A stretch of 64,000 nucleotides of DNA from DASYXZ01 sp035946625 (GTDB taxonomy: Bacteria > Acidobacteriota > Terriglobia > UBA7540): contig DASYZE010000092.1 of NCBI GenBank assembly GCA_035946625.1, forward strand, positions 1-64,000, in the 5' to 3' direction. Numbering within the stretch: position 1 is the stretch's first letter; every line of letters begins with the position of its first letter. Both the position numbers and the translations under genes were made by a program. Positions 59,587 to 64,000 of the stretch are shown here, piece by piece. The notes beneath the pieces were generated by a model that was not told where the DNA came from, did not search any database, and saw only the letters and a program-made list of their open reading frames with translations.

Positions 59587-59728
59587 CCCCCTCACCCCCG
59601 GCCCCTCTCCCCCAAGGGGGCGAGGGGAGAATAAACTTACTGGTCATAGCCCTCGCCCCCTTGGGGGAGAGGGACGGGGCCCCAGGTTCTGCCGTGGCGG
59701 CCGTCAGCCGACGGACGGGTGAGGGGGT
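59587..59728. repeat. Large composite palindrome, CTCTCCCCC-AAGGGGG type
   Basis: CCCCTCTCCCCCAAGGGGGC (from 59612) and its inverse CCCCCTTGGGGGAGAGGG (59656-59673), flanked by outer inverted ends CCCCCTCACCC (59587-59597) and GGGTGAGGGGG (59718-59728). This type is a widely dispersed bacterial repeat. Lies in the gap 59474-59837, which has no gene. Confidence 0.75.
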
Positions 59729-59837
59729 GTAGGATACGGAACCGTATTTTCGAAGTGCTATACTTCATCAACGAGATTCGGGTTCTTCATCAACCGGGAA
59801 CACGCATGCAGCGGACAATTTCAAGAGAGGGAAGATA

Positions 59838-61448
59838 ATGGGCGTTCGCCGGTTCATCCCTCCCACCTGGGCCCTGGCTTGGGGGTTCACCTTGGTGTTC
59901 GCCTTGTCCGCGCTTCTCCTTCCTGAACCTCATTACCAGCTCGAATACACCCGCATTAAAAACGGGCGGGGCATGCCGTTTTGGGTGATTCTCTATTACC
60001 CCCAGCCGGCAAAATTTCCTCGCGCCCCCGGCGCCGTGGTTTGCCAGCCCTTGAACGATTCCCCCGAATACAGCCGCATGTTGGACCTGGAGTTGGTCCA
60101 CGACGGCTTTGTGGTGCTGGCGTTTGACTGGCGGGGACGCTCGCCGGAAGAGAATCGCCAATTGCTGCGTGTGGAGACGCAGCAGACCGTTCGCTCCGAC
60201 GTCGCCGCGGCTGTAGCCTACTTGCGCACGCGCCCGGAGGTGGACCCGGAGAAGGTTGTGATCGCCGGCCACTCCGTGGGCGGTACGATGGCGATTGAGG
60301 AAGGGATGTCGGACCTGACCCTTCGGGCCGTGGTTTCTGTAGGCATGGAAGCGGACACCACCCCGCATCAGCCACGCAACTTGCTCTGGGCTCTGGGGCT
60401 GTATGACGAATTCCGCGGCCTGTCGAGAATGCGCGCGGTGTTGAGGGAAAGCACGGGCACGGAAGTGCTGGAGAACACCACCGTGGGTGATTTCGCCCAC
60501 GGCACGGCGAGGCGCTTGGGCGTGTCGCCCTCATCCGACCACTTCAGCGAACTCCAGGACCGGGAAATCCATCGCATGGTGGTTGACTGGTTCAGGCAGG
60601 CGGTGGGTCTGCCCGCTCGAACGCGGCCCATGTGGATGGAAACTCGCGGCCTGCTGGTGATGCTCGCCTGGGTGGCGGCGCTGACCGGCGCCCTTCTGAC
60701 TTTGCGGCGCATCGCCCTCAACAGTCCCCACCGCGTTTGGATTTTGCGCGCAGCGATAGCTGCCGCTTTGTTGGGCGTGATCCTGCTGACTCGCGTGCGC
60801 GGTCTCGAATTCCTTCAGGCCACCGATGCCGTCTTTGACCTTGCGGTCATGGTGCTCCTTGCCGGGCTGCTCTGCTCGCTGGATGCGGAAACCTACCGGC
60901 GAGCCTGGCGATTTGGCTGGCGGAGCGGATTGGTGCTTTGGGCCAGCTTGCTGGTCACATTCCTGGTGAACAATATTCCCTTTTACTTTCAAACACCCCG
61001 TTATCTTTTGTGGTTTCCGGAATTCGCTCCCCGGCACCTGCTCGACCTCGCCGATGGCTACGTGCTCGCCTACGCCCGCCCGATTCTGTTTTCAGTTTAC
61101 GCCCCCGATCAACTTACTCCGCGCCTCTGGGTCTACGCGATGATGGCCCTCATGCTGGCCTATCCGGAAATACTTGCAGTTGTGGTGGCGTGGCTGCGAA
61201 GGCCGTCCGCACAGGCTGCCGCTTCAAACGCCCACAAGCCTGTCTCCATGGTGAGCGTCGCGCTCTTGATTGTCATTTTAATTTTCCTCGGGGCGGTCGT
61301 CTGGCTGCGAATCGGCCAGGGCTTCCTGACCCGCGACAGCGCCCTGGCTGCGCTCAAATACATGCTGCGCTTTACCGTACTACCGTTTTTCGTCTTTGCG
61401 TTGTTATGGCGATGGACGGGGAAGAAGACAGTAGACAGGAGACAGTAG
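59838..61448 (+). CDS. Alpha/beta hydrolase fused to a seven-helix membrane domain
   Basis: 536 residues, GAGAGGGAAG before ATG. N-terminal helix (WALAWGFTLVFALSALLL), then an alpha/beta-hydrolase domain (~35-260) with DGFVVLAFDWRGRSPEENRQ, VDPEKVVIAGHSVGGTMA (nucleophile Ser) and a late His in FSELQDREIHRMV. Residues ~270-530 contain about seven hydrophobic helices. Membrane-bound hydrolase with an outward-facing catalytic domain, substrate unknown. The last codons (KKTVDRRQ) are encoded by heptad repeat DNA, which supplies the stop codon. Confidence 0.85.
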   Translation: MGVRRFIPPTWALAWGFTLVFALSALLLPEPHYQLEYTRIKNGRGMPFWVILYYPQPAKFPRAPGAVVCQPLNDSPEYSRMLDLELVHDGFVVLAFDWRGRSPEENRQLLRVETQQTVRSDVAAAVAYLRTRPEVDPEKVVIAGHSVGGTMAIEEGMSDLTLRAVVSVGMEADTTPHQPRNLLWALGLYDEFRGLSRMRAVLRESTGTEVLENTTVGDFAHGTARRLGVSPSSDHFSELQDREIHRMVVDWFRQAVGLPARTRPMWMETRGLLVMLAWVAALTGALLTLRRIALNSPHRVWILRAAIAAALLGVILLTRVRGLEFLQATDAVFDLAVMVLLAGLLCSLDAETYRRAWRFGWRSGLVLWASLLVTFLVNNIPFYFQTPRYLLWFPEFAPRHLLDLADGYVLAYARPILFSVYAPDQLTPRLWVYAMMALMLAYPEILAVVVAWLRRPSAQAAASNAHKPVSMVSVALLIVILIFLGAVVWLRIGQGFLTRDSALAALKYMLRFTVLPFFVFALLWRWTGKKTVDRRQ

Positions 61449-61456
61449 ATTGGAGA
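61424..61456. repeat. Heptad repeats across the stop codon of the membrane hydrolase
   Basis: Units AGACAGT/AGACAGG, period 7. The TAG stop at 61446-61448 lies within a unit. Confidence 0.75.
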
Positions 61457-61483
61457 AAGGTGGTGGGTCACCTGCATGAGAGA

Positions 61484-61885
61484 TTAACTTCGCAAGCCGC
61501 ACCAGAAAACTTCAACATCGTATTTCCCAAAAACTTTATCCGCCGTCAGGATCGTCATCTCTTCCGCCTGAGCTTGCGAGATCAGCAGCCGGTCAAAGGG
61601 GTCTTGATGGTGCAGGGGAAGGGCCGCGACGCCTAACGCGTGATAATGGGTAATTGGCAAGGACTGAATCCCTTGGGCGGCCAGGGCCTTGGGAACCAGG
61701 CGGGAAGGCGGCTCAGGCATCGGCATTTTTCCCAGCGCGGATTTGATGCTGATTTCCCAGCAACTTGCAGCCGACAAATACAAATCTTCGGTTCCCTCGG
61801 CAATTAACTCGCGCGCCTTCTGGTTCATGCGTTCCGTTTCAACCAGACTCCATAGCCACACGCCTGTATCCAGAAGGTATTTCAC
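61484..61885 (-). CDS. PIN-domain ribonuclease toxin (VapC-like)
   Basis: 133 residues. KYLLDTGVWLWSLVETER carries the first acidic residue of the PIN fold; ELIAEGTEDLYLSAASCWEISIKSALGK gives the second (E in WEI); HHQDPFDRLLISQAQAEEMTILTADKVF gives the DPFDRLL and TADK motifs with the remaining acids. Toxins of this class cut tRNA or rRNA. ATG overlaps the stop of the antitoxin gene by four bases (ATGA), the usual translational coupling. Confidence 0.9.
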   Translation of the reverse strand: MKYLLDTGVWLWSLVETERMNQKARELIAEGTEDLYLSAASCWEISIKSALGKMPMPEPPSRLVPKALAAQGIQSLPITHYHALGVAALPLHHQDPFDRLLISQAQAEEMTILTADKVFGKYDVEVFWCGLRS

Positions 61886-62169
61886 GCCGGCCTTCGTCGC
61901 GGATTCTTCTTCCCTTTCCGGCTCGGGCGTTTGGGTTCTTTTCCCTGGAACAAAGCCAGGACGGCCTTGGGGAGGGGATCGTTGAAGTCTTCGGGGACCT
62001 TGAATTGACCGCGATACATGCCCATTGGCCGCGGAATTCGCCGCGGCTCAACCCCCACCAAACGGGCCACGGGGACGCCGGCCCGCGCGATCGTGACCTC
62101 TTCGCCTACCGCCACACGATTGAGGAGCCGGGAGAGGTGCGTTTTCGCCTCATGAATGTTGACTTGCAC
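61882..62169 (-). CDS. Phd/YefM-type antitoxin of the PIN toxin
   Basis: 95 residues. MQVNIHEAKTHLSRLLNRVAVGEEVTIARAGVPVARLVGVEP is the Phd/YefM DNA-binding fold; the C-terminal tail (FNDPLPKAVLALFQGKEPKRPSRKG) would wrap the toxin. It precedes the toxin and probably represses their shared promoter. Pair looks complete. Confidence 0.9.
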   Translation of the reverse strand: MQVNIHEAKTHLSRLLNRVAVGEEVTIARAGVPVARLVGVEPRRIPRPMGMYRGQFKVPEDFNDPLPKAVLALFQGKEPKRPSRKGKKNPRRRPA

Positions 62170-62266
62170 AAATCCGAATATAGACTAAGGAGTGGACTAA
62201 GTCAATGCCCGGCTGCCTCCGTCTGGCTTCTCCATTCCTTCGCTCGCCATTAGCCTGCCGTGTTTT

Positions 62267-62309
62267 GCCCTCTGCCTACTGCTTAGTGCCTACTGCCTTC
62301 TGCTTGGTA
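62267..62309. repeat. Heptad repeats covering the 3' end of the nitrilase gene
   Basis: Units CCTACTG/CTTAGTG/CCTTCTG, period 7, forward strand. On the minus strand they encode the last residues of the nitrilase (KQKAVGTKQ) and its stop. Confidence 0.78.
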
Positions 62310-63127
62310 ATCTCGGTATACATCTCCGGCCTTCGTGCCGCCATGCGGTCAAATTCCCACTCCCCGGGGACGCGCACCACTCGATTGTCATTGGCGGCAG
62401 CCAGATCGACTTCGCCGTAGAGAATCGTCTCCTCGGTTTCGCCCGCCTCGCCCAGCACTTGCCCGCCCAGGTTAATAATTTGTGAGTGGCCCGAGAACCG
62501 GAATCCGCGTTCTTCGCCCACGCGGTCGGCCGCCACCACCACCATGTGATTCTCGATGGCGCGAACTTTCGGAGTATGTTGCCAGGAATCGGAGCCGATG
62601 GGCCAATTAGTGGGGATGGCGAGCAGTTGCGCGCCCTTCAACTTCAGCACGCGCCCTGACTCCGGGAAACTGCAGTCGTAACAAATGTTGATCCCGATTT
62701 TTGCGGTGTTTGGGCCATCGGGAATTTCAAAAACTGGGAACGGCTTGTCGCCCGGCAAATCATAGCGGTCGATGCCAAGGCAAAGCAAGTGGACTTTGCG
62801 GTGCGTGCCCAGAATTCCGCGCGGGCTGATGACGGCGGCGGAGTTGTAAATCACGTCGCCGTCGCGTTCGAGCAATCCCACTACGGCGGAAATATTCAAT
62901 TTATGCGCGGCTGCCGCAATGCGCTCAGTGCTCGGGCCGGGCACCGTCTCCGTCACCGGCCACGCTTCCGCCTTGCTGGTGTAGCAGTATCCCGAAAGCG
63001 CGCACTCGGGAAACACCGCGAGGCCGGCGCCCGCGCGGGCTGCGGTTTCCAGGTGTCCCAGGATTTTTTCCAGGTTCTTTTCCGTTTCAAATATCGTTAT
63101 GTCCATCTGTGTCGCGGCGACTTTCAT
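62276..63127 (-). CDS. Carbon-nitrogen hydrolase (nitrilase superfamily)
   Basis: 283 residues. Catalytic triad visible: Glu in GAGLAVFPECALSGYCY, Lys in LGTHRKVHLLCLGID, Cys in IGINICYDCSFPESGRVLK. Family known to hydrolyse amides or nitriles in the cytoplasm; this one belongs to the small-amidase/omega-amidase-like branches, substrate unknown. The natural end probably lies near RRPEMYTEI, the remainder being repeat-encoded. Divergent from the radical SAM gene. Confidence 0.9.
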   Translation of the reverse strand: MKVAATQMDITIFETEKNLEKILGHLETAARAGAGLAVFPECALSGYCYTSKAEAWPVTETVPGPSTERIAAAAHKLNISAVVGLLERDGDVIYNSAAVISPRGILGTHRKVHLLCLGIDRYDLPGDKPFPVFEIPDGPNTAKIGINICYDCSFPESGRVLKLKGAQLLAIPTNWPIGSDSWQHTPKVRAIENHMVVVAADRVGEERGFRFSGHSQIINLGGQVLGEAGETEETILYGEVDLAAANDNRVVRVPGEWEFDRMAARRPEMYTEITKQKAVGTKQ

Positions 63128-63333
63128 GCATGATCTCCCTTCAGTCCTCGGATGGCCTATCGCGCACCCATTCTATCAGTGGACGGTATCTTCCGGCCGA
63201 CTTCCGTTTTCCTCTCTCTAACGCACCGGTTTAGGGAACGTGTCGCCCAAAAAAATCAGACTTGACAAAAGGCGAAGAAAAAGCGAAAGTACGGTTGGCT
63301 TGTCCAAGACCAATAGGGAGGGGTACGGACCGA

Positions 63334-64000
63334 ATGGCTACTGCGCTCATTTCAATTTCGCCGGGTGGGGCGGCGGGTTCGACAGCCTTAAGCCGGAAAA
63401 CGGGCTTGGTGGGTATCGCGCGGATGGCGGCGGAAAGCCCGCAGGTTCGCGCGCGGGCGGATACGGAGTATTTTGCCATGCAATCCCGCTCCACGCTCAA
63501 TCGCGAGTCCAGCGGGCGCATGCCCTTTGCCTGGACGCTCAACCCCTACCGGGGCTGCGAGTTTGGTTGCAAATATTGTTACGCGCGCTACTCGCACGAA
63601 TTTATGGAAATGTGGGATGGGCTCGATTTCGAGCGCAAGATTTTCGCCAAGGTCAACTCTCCTGAGTTGCTGCGCGAGGAGTTGCGCCGCGCCCGCGACA
63701 AAGGCCTGCCGATTGCTCTTGGAACGGCCACCGACCCGTACCAGCCCGCCGAAAAGCAGTTTGGCATTACCCGGAACCTGCTGGAAGTGTTTGCAGATTT
63801 TGCGGGGCTGGATTTTTCTATCACCACCAAGGGCACCCTGATCCTGCGCGATTTGGATTTGCTCCGCACCATTGCCTCGCGGCACCGCTTCAGCGTCCAT
63901 ATCACGGTGACCACCCTGGACGAGCGGCTGGCGCGATTGCTCGAGCCCAAAGCTCCGCCGCCCGTCAATCGCCTGGAGGCGGTGGCGGAGTTGGCGCGGG
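63334..64000 (+). CDS. Radical SAM protein (SPL/Rv2578c-like), 3' end outside window
   Basis: ATG 63334 with GGGAGG about twelve bases upstream; open to the window edge (at least 222 residues). Iron-sulfur motif CxxxCxxC in LNPYRGCEFGCKYCYARYSHE. Further family motifs: FERKIFAKVNSPELLREELR, PIALGTATDPYQPAEKQFGITR, FSITTKGTLILRDLDLL, FSVHITVTTLDERLARLLEP. This order matches the SPL-like Rv2578c radical SAM group, whose reaction is not settled. Cytoplasmic enzyme using S-adenosylmethionine. Confidence 0.9.
   Translation, partial: MATALISISPGGAAGSTALSRKTGLVGIARMAAESPQVRARADTEYFAMQSRSTLNRESSGRMPFAWTLNPYRGCEFGCKYCYARYSHEFMEMWDGLDFERKIFAKVNSPELLREELRRARDKGLPIALGTATDPYQPAEKQFGITRNLLEVFADFAGLDFSITTKGTLILRDLDLLRTIASRHRFSVHITVTTLDERLARLLEPKAPPPVNRLEAVAELAR

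Overview
The window looks like a chromosome segment of an Acidobacteriota bacterium. Points towards this: a giant secreted SBBP beta-propeller protein, a winged-helix/PD40 membrane regulator, an ADOP-type MacB/FtsX permease, DUF4097 and PEGA proteins, a TPR-CHAT protein, many secreted lineage-specific proteins, and moderately high GC. No rRNA, CRISPR array or complete phage is visible. This assignment is inferred from family content, not from a marker-gene comparison.

Layout. 1-8.7 kb: the SBBP gene (minus strand, cut by the left edge), a divergent winged-helix/PD40 regulator, a gene-poor stretch, and a tyrosine integrase with one in-frame TGA lying next to tRNA-Glu. 9-25 kb: DUF4097, DUF72, GNAT and CapA genes, a truncated S53 peptidase, secreted proteins, a lipoprotein, transhydrogenase SthA, the ADOP permease and a LOG-family protein. 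25-41.5 kb: metabolic and housekeeping genes (TIM-barrel isomerase, fucose-isomerase-like protein, alpha-L-fucosidase, LarC, PhyH dioxygenase, MetG, TatD, polyprenyl synthase, CYTH protein, TatA) with tRNA-Lys. 41.5-42 kb: tRNA-Asn followed by a tiny GIY-YIG gene and a second copy of the tRNA 3' end. 42.3-55.3 kb: a minus-strand cluster of sigma factor, zinc-finger anti-sigma-like protein, exported TPR-CHAT protein and five secreted proteins built from a few shared modules, with two small paralogous proteins. 55.5-64 kb: MFS transporter, D-malate/tartrate dehydrogenase-like enzyme, membrane proteins, a PIN toxin-antitoxin pair, a nitrilase-family enzyme and a radical SAM gene cut by the right edge.

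The best candidate for an undescribed system is the 42.9-55.3 kb cluster. A sigma/anti-sigma pair sits upstream of a TPR-CHAT protease-like protein with a signal peptide and of a duplicated set of secreted IPT-like/FG-GAP proteins. A 29-base motif with two conserved blocks at fixed spacing occurs three times, each time 46-93 bases upstream of a cluster gene, and has the layout of an ECF-type promoter. A leftover CHAT C-terminus and two near-identical terminators show that the cluster grew by segmental duplication.

A second theme is repeat DNA. Degenerate 7- and 8-base tandem repeats (many unrelated units, like the STRR repeats of cyanobacteria) and several palindromic families lie between genes, over stop codons, and inside coding sequence: metG and the SBBP gene both carry in-frame repeat-encoded segments.
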